DNA from: Bacillus sp. SD088
GTDB lineage: Bacteria > Bacillota > Bacilli > Bacillales > Bacillaceae_C
NCBI RefSeq assembly: GCF_017355205.1
Contig: NZ_JADIJK010000030.1
Coordinates: 1-57,662 of the forward strand
DNA: 57,662 nt
Reading direction: 5' to 3'
Under the pieces are notes generated by a model. The model worked only from the letters and a program-made list of their open reading frames with translations. It searched no databases and had not been told where the DNA came from. This document shows, piece after piece, positions 27,087 to 35,613 of this stretch. Each line of letters starts with the position of its first letter. The stretch's first letter is position 1. A program made the translations under genes and the position numbers.

Positions 27087-27205
27087 ACAAAAGCGCTAGC
27101 GCCTTGATCTAGGAAGAAAGGCTAAATCCGCGCCGTCCTGGCGCAACGCCTTTCTGACCAACATTCTGTTGCCCTTCGACAAGCAAATATTCTGAGCCAA
27201 AGTGA
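27087..27205 (-). repeat. Family B dispersed repeat between fliE and fliF
   Basis: Begins GAACAAAAGCGCTAGCGCC and continues TTGATCTAGGAAGAAAGGCT, then CGCGCCGTCCTGGCGCAACG. Its reverse complement shares AAAGGCGTTGCG and CAGGACGGCGCGG with 3545-3645, and CTTTCTTCCTAGATCA with the block at 57400-57662. The remaining bases to 27301 show no gene; together with the adjacent family A copy it fills this 449-base junction. Confidence 0.65.
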
Positions 27206-27301
27206 AAGGAGCTTTTTACCTTTCATTGTCTCAGATTATGTATGAAGCATAATATTAACAAAAGCACTCCTTACGAGAATGAGATTTCATTGAGCCTTTA
27301 A

Positions 27302-27601
27302 TCAGACCTGCATTCTCATCATCTCTTGGTAAGCTTCAACCGCTTTATTTCTAATTTCCAAAGCTGTTTGCATTGTAATAGATGCTTTCTGTGCCGTAAT
27401 CATTACATCATGTAATTCTATATTCTGCCCGTATACTAGTTTTTGGGTTGCTTCAGCAGATTGAATTTGGGCATTATTTACCTCGTCCATCGCATTTTTG
27501 AGATAAGTTCCAAAATTGTTTTCTGTCCCTTGAGACAATGATTGATTTTGACTATGTTCAGGCAGTGTTAAACCTTTTACTACATTATTGTTAATCAACA
27601 C
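27302..27601 (-). CDS. fliE: Flagellar hook-basal body complex protein FliE
   Basis: A 99-residue basal-body protein that joins the MS-ring to the proximal rod. The C-terminal half is the conserved part (NIELHDVMITAQKASITMQT then ALEIRNKAVEAYQEMMRMQV). It follows flgC by 21 bases in the canonical flgB-flgC-fliE order. Confidence 0.95.
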   Translation of the reverse strand: MLINNNVVKGLTLPEHSQNQSLSQGTENNFGTYLKNAMDEVNNAQIQSAEATQKLVYGQNIELHDVMITAQKASITMQTALEIRNKAVEAYQEMMRMQV

Positions 27602-27622
27602 TGTAAGATTCCTCCTTACGAA

Positions 27623-28075
27623 TTACTTGCCAATTTGCAAAGCTTTTAGATACATCGATTTACTAGCATCAAACACAGTCACATTCGCTTCATAGGAGCG
27701 TGTAGCACTAATCAAATCAACCATTTCCTTCAATGGATCAACATTTGGAAGCTGCACATAACCATCTTGATTGGCATCAGGGTGATCAGGATTATATTCT
27801 AGGCGATAAGGAGCATCATCCTCTATAATTCTGGTTGCTTTTACGCCGTTTAGTTGTTGATTCTGTTGTCCTACTGCATTATTCAAATAAGAACTAAATG
27901 ATGAAGTTTGCGGCTGCATCACAACCATTTTTCGTGTATAAGGTCTCCATTCACCGTTTATGTATTGGCCACGTGTTGTATCGATATTTGCCATATTAGA
28001 AGAAATTGTATCCATTCTCAGGCGCTGGGTAGTAAGCGCTGAAGATGTTATGCCCATATTTTGAAACACTGTCAT
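27623..28075 (-). CDS. flgC: Proximal rod protein FlgC
   Basis: A 150-residue rod protein. The N-terminal motif SSALTTQRLRMDTISSNMAN and the C-terminal MVDLISATRSYEANVTVFDA are the two rod-core helices common to axial proteins; the middle is a short beta domain. The gene starts one base after the flgB stop. Confidence 0.97.
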   Translation of the reverse strand: MTVFQNMGITSSALTTQRLRMDTISSNMANIDTTRGQYINGEWRPYTRKMVVMQPQTSSFSSYLNNAVGQQNQQLNGVKATRIIEDDAPYRLEYNPDHPDANQDGYVQLPNVDPLKEMVDLISATRSYEANVTVFDASKSMYLKALQIGK

Positions 28076-28076
28076 A

Positions 28077-28460
28077 TTACTTCCCTCCCCTTAGAACATT
28101 TGTCAGCATGGAAAAGTTCCCATTTAATCTTTCAATAAGAGTTTGGTAGTATAGTTGGTTTTCGGCCATATCGGCCATTTCTTGATCAAGATCAACATTA
28201 TTTCCATTACTATGATATTGATAATTCCGTTTTGTGTAGATAGATGGCGTCTGCTTCGCTTGATCAAACGGAAGATGACGGGAGTTTGTACGTCTTAGTT
28301 CCAGTTTTGTATTTTCTAAAACATCCCCAAAACTCACATTTTTCGACTTATAGTTTGGAACATCTGCGTTGGCAATATTGTTAGCTATTACTTTTTGCTT
28401 AAGAGCCGAATGGCCTAAACCTCTTTCTAACGAGGTAATAGTGCTGGAAAATAATTCCAT
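28077..28460 (-). CDS. flgB: Proximal rod protein FlgB, first gene of the fla/che operon
   Basis: A 127-residue rod protein with KQKVIANNIANADVPNYKSK near the N-terminus and QEMADMAENQLYYQTLIERLNG near the C-terminus. The ATG at 28460 is preferred, with GGTGA 5 bases upstream; in-frame GTGs at 28472 and 28469 lie in that site. It heads an operon of over 30 co-directional genes running to swrB. Confidence 0.95.
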   Translation of the reverse strand: MELFSSTITSLERGLGHSALKQKVIANNIANADVPNYKSKNVSFGDVLENTKLELRRTNSRHLPFDQAKQTPSIYTKRNYQYHSNGNNVDLDQEMADMAENQLYYQTLIERLNGNFSMLTNVLRGGK

Positions 28461-28512
28461 TACTGTCACCACTTTCTAAATTAATCTATATTTCGACATG
28501 TTTCTATTTCTT

Positions 28513-28541
28513 ATTGTATTACTATTGTCATACCACGTCCA
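28513..28541 (-). promoter_or_regulatory. Candidate sigma-A promoter of the fla/che operon
   Basis: On the minus strand TGGACG and TACAAT are separated by 17 bases, placing a start about 45 bases before flgB. A second candidate upstream has a perfect TATAAT at 28556-28561 but a poor -35 (TTGTCA with 20-base spacing), preceded by an A/T-rich tract. The tract AATTTTAAAAAAAGA near 28567-28581 weakly resembles a CodY box (about 11 of 15 positions). Assignment between the two is uncertain. Confidence 0.42.
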
Positions 28542-28730
28542 TATCTGTTTAGATAATTATATGTCTTTTTTTAAAATTTAATGACAAAATAGTACTTACG
28601 ACTCACAAAAAAATAGAATGCTTTGTCGATACACAGAATTCGCATATTAATCAACAATCTTTTAAGGTTAAAAAAGGCCTACTTGGTATGTTAAATATAC
28701 ATGAGTTTAGTAATAAAAATGACAAACAAA

Positions 28731-28768
28731 ACAAGAAGCTGCCATTTCCAGAAATGGCAGCTTCTTGT
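28731..28768 (-). terminator. Terminator after codY
   Basis: A perfect 18-base-pair stem, ACAAGAAGCTGCCATTTC with its exact inverse, separated by 2 bases. On the minus strand it is followed by TTTTGTTTGTCATTTTT. It separates the xerC-hslV-hslU-codY operon from the fla/che promoter region. The stem is unusually long and perfect. Confidence 0.85.
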
Positions 28769-28840
28769 CAATTCTTATATTAGTTTGTGGCTAATGTTCT
28801 AATTTTGCGTTTCATCGTCTCGAGAAGCTCACAGACTTTA

Positions 28841-28963
28841 GTTGCGACGTACAGGATGTACTAGTGCAGACGAAGCGCTAGGATAGCGTGTTTTAGCCAT
28901 TCATTCCTTATTAAAAGTTTGTACGTCGCTAAACGGGCGCTTGCGCTTTTGTTCTTGTTAAGG
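28841..28963. repeat. Family B fragment joined to a family A end, between codY and flgB
   Basis: Bases 28841-28877 match 3552-3588 with one mismatch. Bases 28912-28963 (AAAAGTTTGTACGTCGCTAA then ACGGGCGCTTGCGCTTTTGT) repeat the right arm of the family A copy that follows at 29015-29166. So a detached arm of family A is fused to a family B piece. Bases 28976-29005 also resemble part of the block at 57497-57530 (GTGGATAACTG and TTGCGG shared). Confidence 0.65.
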
Positions 28964-29014
28964 AAACTATAAAATTCTTGGCCTGTGGATAACTGTTTAC
29001 GTTGCGGCTTGACA

Positions 29015-29166
29015 TCCAGCTCCAGCGCCCAGCGACTAGCAAACTTTCGGTTTCTTCCTACGATAAGTCAACATCCATTCGCTTTCCAAGCTCATGGTGT
29101 TTCCTTTATCTCGTCAGAACCCTAAAAAGTTTGTACGTCGCTAAACGGGCGCTTGCGCTTTTGTTC
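29015..29166 (+). repeat. Family A hairpin repeat abutting the codY stop codon
   Basis: A full-length copy running TCCAGCTCCAGCGCCCAGCG to GGGCGCTTGCGCTTTTGTTC. Outer arms GCGCCC/GGGCGC and AGCGAC/GTCGCT pair, as do CAAACTTT/AAAGTTTG. The core contains CCTACGATAAGTCAACATC and GTTTCCTTTATCTCGTCAG. The element ends exactly at the base before the codY stop codon, so it would be transcribed as the codY 3' untranslated region before the terminator at 28731-28768. Confidence 0.85.
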
Positions 29167-29946
29167 TTAATTGGATTTGAGTTGTTCAAGTTCTTTTAGG
29201 AACTTCGAATTCAATACTTTGATATAAGTTCCTTTCATTCCTAAAGATCTTGATTCAATTACTCCGGCACTTTCAAGTTTTCTCAAAGCATTAACGATGA
29301 CAGAACGAGTAATTCCCACACGATCTGCGATCTTAGAAGCAACTAATAGACCCTCGTTTCCATTCAGTTCTTCAAAGATATGTTCAATTGCTTCTAATTC
29401 ACTATACGATAATGAACCAATCGCCATTTGGACAACCGCTTTACTTCTTGCCTCTTCTTCAATCTCTTCTGCTTTTTCGCGAAGAATCTCCATTCCTACA
29501 ACTGTAGCACCATACTCAGCCAATAATAGATCGTCATCATTAAATTCAGTCTCTAAGCGAGCAAGAATTAATGTGCCAAGACGCTCTCCACCACCAATAA
29601 TTGGGACAATCGTCGTAAGGCCTTCCGCGAACAAATCTTTATTTTCAACAGGAAAGGCTGTGTAATCACTACTCATTCCAAGATTAGAAGACGTTTCGGA
29701 AACGCGAAGTAAGTTATTCGTATATTCTTCCGGAAACTGACGATCTGCAAGTATTTTTTTCATTCTATCGTTTTCAATTTGCATATTAATGGCAAAACCG
29801 AGCAATTTGCCCCTTCTGCTTAATACAAAAATATTTGCTTGAATCACTTCACTTAAAGTTTCAGACATCTCTTTAAAATTTACTGGTTTCCCTGCAGCCT
29901 TTTGGAGCATTGCGTTAATTGTTCTTGTTTTTGATAATAAATCCAT
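29167..29946 (-). CDS. codY: GTP- and branched-chain-amino-acid-sensing transcriptional repressor CodY
   Basis: A 259-residue CodY, the global nutrient regulator of low-GC Gram-positives. Residues 1-155 form the GAF-type effector domain and residues about 200-245 the winged helix ([20 protein letters not shown] with [20 protein letters not shown]). GGAGGA precedes the ATG. It is last in xerC-hslV-hslU-codY and directly upstream of the fla/che operon, which CodY is known to repress in B. subtilis. Confidence 0.98.
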   Translation of the reverse strand: MDLLSKTRTINAMLQKAAGKPVNFKEMSETLSEVIQANIFVLSRRGKLLGFAINMQIENDRMKKILADRQFPEEYTNNLLRVSETSSNLGMSSDYTAFPVENKDLFAEGLTTIVPIIGGGERLGTLILARLETEFNDDDLLLAEYGATVVGMEILREKAEEIEEEARSKAVVQMAIGSLSYSELEAIEHIFEELNGNEGLLVASKIADRVGITRSVIVNALRKLESAGVIESRSLGMKGTYIKVLNSKFLKELEQLKSN

Positions 29947-30068
29947 TGTTTGTTCCTCCTAATTACGATCCATATTCTAAATTTTTCTTCGTTGTAATAT
30001 TTTGTTTTATATAAATGTTAAGCTATTTACAAAAAATAAAGAGATGCTCATTTGAAGTAAAACATTAC

Positions 30069-31484
30069 TTAAAGTATAAATTGGCTCAGATCTTTGTTTT
30101 GTGAAATAGCAGCTAACTTATCATCTACATAATTTTTCGTGATTTTTACCTTATCTAACGTTACTTCAGGTGCTTCAAAAGAAAGATCTTCTAAAAGTTT
30201 TTCTAAGATCGTTTGTAATCTCCTAGCACCGATGTTATCCGTTTCCTGATTTACGTTAAAGGCAATTTCAGCTAGTCGGTATACAGCATCGTCCGTAAAT
30301 TCAATTTGTATACCTTCTGTTTCCAATAAAGCAATATATTGTTTGACAATGGCATTGTCTGGCTCTGTAAGTATGCTAACAAAGTCTTGTATCGATAATT
30401 TCTCTAGTTCAACTCTAATCGGAAATCTCCCTTGTAATTCTGGAATAAGATCCGATGGTTTGGAGATATGAAAAGCTCCAGCTCCAATAAACAGGATATG
30501 ATCTGTCTTGATAGGACCGTATTTCGTGACAATCGTTGATCCTTCCACAATCGGGAGAATATCCCTTTGCACTCCTTCTCTGGAGACATCTGCAGATGCT
30601 GAACCACTGTTTTTACTAGCGACTTTGTCTATTTCATCAATAAAAATGATCCCAGTTTGTTCAGCTCGATAAATGGCCGTCTGTGTGACATCATCCATAT
30701 CAATTAATTTTTGAGCTTCATCATTTGTTAAAATAATTCTTGCTTCTCTGACTGGTAGCTTTCGCTTTTTCTTTTTCTTAGGCATTAGGTTTCCAAGTGC
30801 ATCTTGCATAGACATCCCCATTTGTTCCATTCCCGATCCTTGCAGCATGTCAAACATGGATGGTTGTTGTTCTTCCACTTCTACTTGAACAAGATAATCT
30901 TCTAATTCACCTAATGCTAATTTTTTAGCAATAGCATCCCGTTTTTCTTTTGTACTCATCTCTTCCTGAGTATCCGTTGTTTCATCTGCTTCATCACTTT
31001 GATTGCCAAATATCATTTCAAATGGATTTTTAAAATTCTCTGTCTTCTTTTTACTTGGCACAAGTAACTCGACAAGGCGTTGATTTGCTAATCTTTCCGC
31101 TTGGCCCTTTACTTCATTCATTTTTTCTTCTTTCACAACGCGAATGGAGGTTTCCATTAGGTCCCGAACCATAGATTCCACATCACGGCCAACATAACCG
31201 ACTTCCGTAAATTTTGTTGCCTCTACCTTTATGAAAGGAGCCCCAACTAATTTCGCCAATCTTCGTGCAATTTCCGTCTTCCCAACACCTGTAGGCCCAA
31301 TCATCAAAATATTTTTAGGGATAATCTCATCTTTCATATCATCATTTAATTTTTCACGACGAAATCGATTACGAAGTGCTACAGCTACAGCCCTTTTTGC
31401 CTCTTTTTGTCCAATAATATATTGATCGAGCTTTTCAACAATCTGCCGTGGAGTCATGTTTAAGCCTTTCATTTCTGTTTCCAA
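30069..31484 (-). CDS. hslU: HslU (ClpY) ATPase subunit of the HslUV protease
   Basis: A 471-residue AAA+ unfoldase that feeds substrates to HslV. Walker A is GPTGVGKTE near residue 60, the I domain is about residues 110-245, Walker B is [10 protein letters not shown], and the C-terminal peptide DLSQFIL is the part that activates HslV. The start is placed at the TTG at 31484, with AAGGAGG 7 bases upstream; the upstream ATG at 31568 lies inside hslV and adds residues unlike the family. It is 28 bases after hslV. Confidence 0.96.
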   Translation of the reverse strand: METEMKGLNMTPRQIVEKLDQYIIGQKEAKRAVAVALRNRFRREKLNDDMKDEIIPKNILMIGPTGVGKTEIARRLAKLVGAPFIKVEATKFTEVGYVGRDVESMVRDLMETSIRVVKEEKMNEVKGQAERLANQRLVELLVPSKKKTENFKNPFEMIFGNQSDEADETTDTQEEMSTKEKRDAIAKKLALGELEDYLVQVEVEEQQPSMFDMLQGSGMEQMGMSMQDALGNLMPKKKKKRKLPVREARIILTNDEAQKLIDMDDVTQTAIYRAEQTGIIFIDEIDKVASKNSGSASADVSREGVQRDILPIVEGSTIVTKYGPIKTDHILFIGAGAFHISKPSDLIPELQGRFPIRVELEKLSIQDFVSILTEPDNAIVKQYIALLETEGIQIEFTDDAVYRLAEIAFNVNQETDNIGARRLQTILEKLLEDLSFEAPEVTLDKVKITKNYVDDKLAAISQNKDLSQFIL

Positions 31485-31512
31485 ACAATCTCCTCCTTCA
31501 TAGCCACCATCA

Positions 31513-32055
31513 TTATAACTCTTCGACAATAATATTTCGATTTGTATAAACACAAATGTCTGCTGCAATTTCTAGAGACGCTCGTGCAATTTCTTTAGCC
31601 GATAAAGCTTCCGAAGCATAGTTCTTAAGGGCGCGACCAGCTGATAAAGCATAATTTCCACCAGAACCTATAGCTAAGATACCATCATCCGGCTCAATCA
31701 CTTCTCCAGTCCCAGAAACAAGTAATAAATTATGCTTATCCATGACAATCAGCATTGCTTCAAGCTTTCTTAATACTTTATCACTGCGCCATTCTTTAGC
31801 TAATTCCACGGCTGCTCTTTGTAGATTTCCGTTATACTCTTGCAGTTTACTTTCGAATTTTTCAAACAATGTAAAAGCGTCTGCAACTGAACCTGCAAAA
31901 CCAGCTACAACACGATCATTAAAGAGCTTTCGTACTTTTTTCGCTGTATGTTTCATTACAACCGCATTTCCAAAGGTAACCTGCCCATCACCGGCCATAG
32001 CACATTCTCCGTTATGTTGAACAGCAAATATAGTTGTTGCATGAAATTCTCCCAT
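31513..32055 (-). CDS. hslV: HslV (ClpQ/CodW) peptidase subunit of the HslUV protease
   Basis: A 180-residue proteasome-like peptidase. The core is [40 protein letters not shown] and [20 protein letters not shown]. The ATG at 32055 has GGAGG 8 bases upstream and is preferred to the in-frame start at 32073. B. subtilis CodW begins Met-Ser-Ser and was reported to use its N-terminal Ser as nucleophile; this protein begins Met-Gly-Glu, so that Ser is missing and the Thr of HATT is the likely nucleophile after processing. Confidence 0.96.
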   Translation of the reverse strand: MGEFHATTIFAVQHNGECAMAGDGQVTFGNAVVMKHTAKKVRKLFNDRVVAGFAGSVADAFTLFEKFESKLQEYNGNLQRAAVELAKEWRSDKVLRKLEAMLIVMDKHNLLLVSGTGEVIEPDDGILAIGSGGNYALSAGRALKNYASEALSAKEIARASLEIAADICVYTNRNIIVEEL

Positions 32056-32076
32056 TTTCTGGGCCTCCTTCACTCA

Positions 32077-32979
32077 TTATGCTCGAGGATGATGATTCAT
32101 ATATGTTCTTCTTAAATGATCTTTGGTTACATGTGTATAAACTTGAGTCGTAGCCAATTGGGAATGTCCAAGTAATTCTTGAACCGTCCGCATATCTGCG
32201 CCATTATTAAGTAAGTGTGTAGCAAAGGTATGGCGAAGCATATGGGGGTGAATTTTCCTAGTCATTGATGCTGTTTCGATTATTTTGGATAAAATATATC
32301 TTACACCTCTTGATGTAAGTGGTCCCCCACGGGAATTGATAAATAAAAATGGATGTTCATCTTTGCTATTCATTAATTGATTTCTTACATTATGAATATA
32401 ATTCTGTAAGGCTTCAGAAGCAAAATGACCAAAAGGAATATATCGTTCCTTTCCTCCTTTTCCTTTTACCAAGACTGTCTCCATATCAAAGTCAATATCT
32501 TTCAATCGAATACCTGTACATTCACTAACTCTTATTCCTGTTGCATATAACAATTCAAGAAGGGCTATATTTCTTTTCCCCAGAAGGGTTGTTTGATCGC
32601 ACGCTTTAAAAAGCAAAGAAATCTCTTCTTCATAGAAAAAGCTAGGAATCCTTTTCTTTGCTTTAGGCTGCACAACATATGTGAAAGGATTCTCTGTTAT
32701 AACCTTTTCTCGCATCAAAAACTTATAGAAGCTTCTTAAACAAGAGATTTTTCTTGCTGCCGACGATCTAGCTAGTTTCCTTTGATAAAGTTCTGTTACA
32801 TATAAACGTGCATCCAAATATTCTACTTCTTGAACGGAATCAATCCCTTGTGATTTCATGAACAAAAAGAATTGCTCCAAATCCTTTTTATAAAATTCAA
32901 TTGTGTAGGAAGAATAATTTTTTTCAATTTGCAAGTATTCAATAAAAGAAAAAAACAACTCGTCTAAAGTTTCTTTCAT
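32077..32979 (-). CDS. xerC: Tyrosine recombinase XerC (CodV)
   Basis: A 300-residue site-specific recombinase that, with XerD, resolves chromosome dimers at dif. The N-terminal SAM-like DNA-binding domain is residues about 5-90. Catalytic residues are visible: Arg in LLYATGIRVSECTG, Lys in VKGKGGKERYIP, His/Arg in HPHMLRHTFATHL, His in LLGHSQLATTQ, and Tyr in VYTHV. It heads the operon leading to codY, with a good promoter at 33004-33032. Confidence 0.95.
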   Translation of the reverse strand: MKETLDELFFSFIEYLQIEKNYSSYTIEFYKKDLEQFFLFMKSQGIDSVQEVEYLDARLYVTELYQRKLARSSAARKISCLRSFYKFLMREKVITENPFTYVVQPKAKKRIPSFFYEEEISLLFKACDQTTLLGKRNIALLELLYATGIRVSECTGIRLKDIDFDMETVLVKGKGGKERYIPFGHFASEALQNYIHNVRNQLMNSKDEHPFLFINSRGGPLTSRGVRYILSKIIETASMTRKIHPHMLRHTFATHLLNNGADMRTVQELLGHSQLATTQVYTHVTKDHLRRTYMNHHPRA

Positions 32980-33003
32980 CCCCTCACCTCATAAGGCTAT
33001 TAA

Positions 33004-33032
33004 ATAGTATCATAATTTATTTGCCATAGCAA
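33004..33032 (-). promoter_or_regulatory. Sigma-A promoter for xerC-hslV-hslU-codY
   Basis: On the minus strand TTGCTA and TACTAT are separated by 17 bases, placing transcription start about 18 bases before the xerC ATG. In B. subtilis this set is cotranscribed with upstream trmFO; here a local promoter makes sense because trmFO is absent and repeats fill the space. Bases 33033-33230 hold no recognisable gene. Confidence 0.6.
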
Positions 33033-33240
33033 TAAATGTTACATATTTTTCACAAAGTTTTGAATTATTGTATTCAAAAGTCATTCCAAAGATTTACTCT
33101 TATTTATTTTACCTTATTCACGCTTGTATTAAAAATTTAGCGACTTAAAAAACTATTCCAATTGAATGCATGGAATAGCTTTACATACTTATAATTTGCT
33201 TACAATCGAAAATGCAGGGCAGGACGTGTTCATTCTTTTT

Positions 33241-33386
33241 GTCCAGCTCCAGCGCCTAGCGGCTAGCAAGTTTACTGCTTCCTCCTACGATAAGTCAACA
33301 TCGGCTCATGCTTCGCCGTGTTTCCTTTATCTCGTCAGAAGCCTTTAAATTTGTACGCCGCTGAGCAGGCGTCTCCGCTTTTCTTT
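33241..33386 (+). repeat. Family A hairpin repeat, first of a tandem pair after topA
   Basis: Runs GTCCAGCTCCAGCGCCTAGC to GGCGTCTCCGCTTTTCTTT. Its arms read AGCGGC and GCCGCT where the codY copy has AGCGAC and GTCGCT, so pairing is kept by a compensating change. The core CCTACGATAAGTCAACATCG and GTTTCCTTTATCTCGTCAG is unchanged. It is directly followed by the second copy. Confidence 0.85.
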
Positions 33387-33537
33387 GTCTAGCTCCGGCT
33401 CCTAGCTGCGTATAAACTTTCGGTGCCTTCCTACGATAAGTCAACATCGGTTCGTCCTTCGTCCTCACCGTGTTTCCTTTATCTCGTCAGGCCCCTAGAA
33501 AGTTTATACGCAGCTGGACAATCGCCTGTGCTTTTCT
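33387..33537 (+). repeat. Family A hairpin repeat abutting the topA stop codon
   Basis: The second tandem copy. Here the arms have changed together to AGCTGCGTATAAACTTTC and GAAAGTTTATACGCAGCT, which are perfect inverse complements over 18 bases. The internal conserved strings are the same as in the other copies. The element ends at the base before the topA stop codon. The pair occupies the interval where trmFO lies in B. subtilis. Confidence 0.88.
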
Positions 33538-35613
33538 TTATTGCACGGGTTTTTCTTTGTAGTCACAATCTTTACATTGTACTTGAATGCCTTTTTTGAT
33601 TTTCTTTTCTACGAGTACGCCATTGCATTTTGGGCAGGGACGCGCTAAAGGTTTATCCCAGGAAACAAAGTCGCATTTTGGATAACGGTCACAACCATAG
33701 AACAAACGCTTTTTCTTGCTTTTTCTTTCAATTATATTTCCTTCTTTACATTTAGGGCACTGGACACCGATTTGTTTAACAATTGGTTTCGTGTTTCGAC
33801 AGTCAGGAAAATTACTACATGCCATAAACTTGCCATAACGGCCCATTTTAATAACCATTGGATTCCCACATTTTTCACAATCTTCTCCTGCAGGTTCATC
33901 CTTTACCTCTATTTCCTCCATTTCTTCTTCTGCTTTTTCGAGATCCTTTTCAAAGTCTTGATAAAATTCATCTATAATCGCAACCCATTTTACTTTTCCT
34001 TCTTCGATTTCATCCAACTCGGATTCCATTTTCGCTGTAAAAGCAACATTGATGATTTCCGGGAAAAATTCCATCATGAGTTCATGGACCAGTTCACCTA
34101 ATTCAGTGGGTACAAATCTTTTATTATCTAGTGCTACATATCCACGTCTTTGGATGGTATCTAAAGTTGGCGCATAAGTAGAAGGACGGCCAATCCCTAG
34201 TTCTTCCATCGTTTTTACAAGTCTTGCCTCGGTATAGCGGGGAGGTGGTTGTGTAAAATGCTGCTTGGGCAACAATTTCTCCGCCATCACTTTATCTCCC
34301 TCTTGAAGATCTGGAAGCATATTTTCTTTTTCTTCTTGCTGATCATCCGTACCTTCCACATATACTTTCATAAATCCTGGAAACTTCACCTTTGAGCCAT
34401 TTGCGCGAAAAATTACAGAACCGTTCAACATATTAACCGTCATCGTATCCATAATCGCCGATGCCATTTGACTAGCAACAAATCTTTCCCAAATTAACTT
34501 ATATAGTCGTAATTGATCTCTGGATAAATAAGTCTTCACTGAGCTTGGCTGTCTGTAAACACTTGTTGGACGAACCGCTTCGTGAGCATCTTGGGTATTT
34601 CCTTTCTTGGCAGCTTTGGATTGTCCTGCCTTGTTGAATTCTTTACCATATTGAGTCGTAATATACTCAGCTGCTTCCTTCTGCGCAACTTCAGAAATTC
34701 TCGTCGAGTCTGTCCTCATATAAGTAATTAATCCAACTGTTCCTTCTTTCCCAATTTCAATTCCTTCATAGAGTTGTTGAGCAAGCATCATTGTCTTTTT
34801 CGCTCTAAAGTTTAATTTCCGAGCTGCTTCCTGTTGTAAAGAAGAAGTAGTAAAAGGTAATGCTGGATGCCTTTTCCTTTCTTTTTTCACAACAGAATCG
34901 ACTAGAAATTCTTTTCCCTTTAACAATTTCATAATGTCGTCTACATCTTCTTTGGAGCTTAATTTCTTTTTCTTACCATTCAGGCCAAAATAATCTGCTT
35001 GAAAGGCCTTTTTCCCTTTTTTAAAATCGCCAGTAATCGACCAGTATTCCTCTGGAGTAAATTGCTTTATTTCATTTTCCCGATCAATTATAATTCTTAC
35101 CGCTACAGATTGTACTCTCCCAGCACTTAATCCCTTTTTGACCTTTTTCCAAAGAAGAGGACTTATATTGTAGCCTACCAATCTGTCTAAAATTCGTCTT
35201 GCCTGTTGAGAGTCGACAAGATCCATATTAATGGCCCGTGGATGCTTAAAGGAGTCCTTGATGGCATCCTTAGTAATTTCATTAAAAACAACTCGGCAAT
35301 CTGATTGAATATCGACCCCTAAACTATTTGCTAAATGCCAAGCAATTGCCTCCCCTTCACGATCCGGGTCAGCCGCTAAATAAACTTTTTTTGCCTTTTT
35401 CGCAGCTGTTTTTAATTCTTTTAAGATCGGGCCTTTCCCTCTTATGGTGATATATTTAGGTTGAAATTGATTTTCAACATCGATTCCCGTCTGACTTTTC
35501 GGCAAATCGATTACATGTCCCATAGAGGCTTTTACTTTATATTTTTTTCCTAAATATCGTTCAATGGTTTTCGCCTTTGCTGGCGATTCCACTATCACTA
35601 GATAATCAGACAT
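33538..35613 (-). CDS. topA: DNA topoisomerase I
   Basis: A 691-residue type IA topoisomerase that relaxes negative supercoils. The TOPRIM domain starts at residue 3 ([20 protein letters not shown]) with acidic residues in [16 protein letters not shown]; the catalytic Tyr is in [14 protein letters not shown] near residue 300. The C-terminus carries three Cys4 zinc-ribbon motifs, starting [16 protein letters not shown] and [15 protein letters not shown] lies upstream of the ATG. Confidence 0.98.
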   Translation of the reverse strand: MSDYLVIVESPAKAKTIERYLGKKYKVKASMGHVIDLPKSQTGIDVENQFQPKYITIRGKGPILKELKTAAKKAKKVYLAADPDREGEAIAWHLANSLGVDIQSDCRVVFNEITKDAIKDSFKHPRAINMDLVDSQQARRILDRLVGYNISPLLWKKVKKGLSAGRVQSVAVRIIIDRENEIKQFTPEEYWSITGDFKKGKKAFQADYFGLNGKKKKLSSKEDVDDIMKLLKGKEFLVDSVVKKERKRHPALPFTTSSLQQEAARKLNFRAKKTMMLAQQLYEGIEIGKEGTVGLITYMRTDSTRISEVAQKEAAEYITTQYGKEFNKAGQSKAAKKGNTQDAHEAVRPTSVYRQPSSVKTYLSRDQLRLYKLIWERFVASQMASAIMDTMTVNMLNGSVIFRANGSKVKFPGFMKVYVEGTDDQQEEKENMLPDLQEGDKVMAEKLLPKQHFTQPPPRYTEARLVKTMEELGIGRPSTYAPTLDTIQRRGYVALDNKRFVPTELGELVHELMMEFFPEIINVAFTAKMESELDEIEEGKVKWVAIIDEFYQDFEKDLEKAEEEMEEIEVKDEPAGEDCEKCGNPMVIKMGRYGKFMACSNFPDCRNTKPIVKQIGVQCPKCKEGNIIERKSKKKRLFYGCDRYPKCDFVSWDKPLARPCPKCNGVLVEKKIKKGIQVQCKDCDYKEKPVQ

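Noticed and set aside
28490-28497. GTCGAAAT on the minus strand as a SigD -10 box before flgB
   Set aside because: It differs from GCCGATAT and there is no TAAA at the required distance upstream.
31485-31568. HslU starting at the upstream ATG at 31568
   Set aside because: This would put 28 extra residues unlike any family member inside hslV; the TTG at 31484 has the proper binding site.
32980-33240. Remnant of trmFO between topA and xerC
   Set aside because: No frame in this A/T-rich stretch shows the FAD-binding or tRNA-methyltransferase motifs of TrmFO.
33241-33537. Tandem repeats that could suggest a small CRISPR array
   Set aside because: There are only two ~150 bp units with no spacers and no cas genes; they are copies of a dispersed hairpin element.
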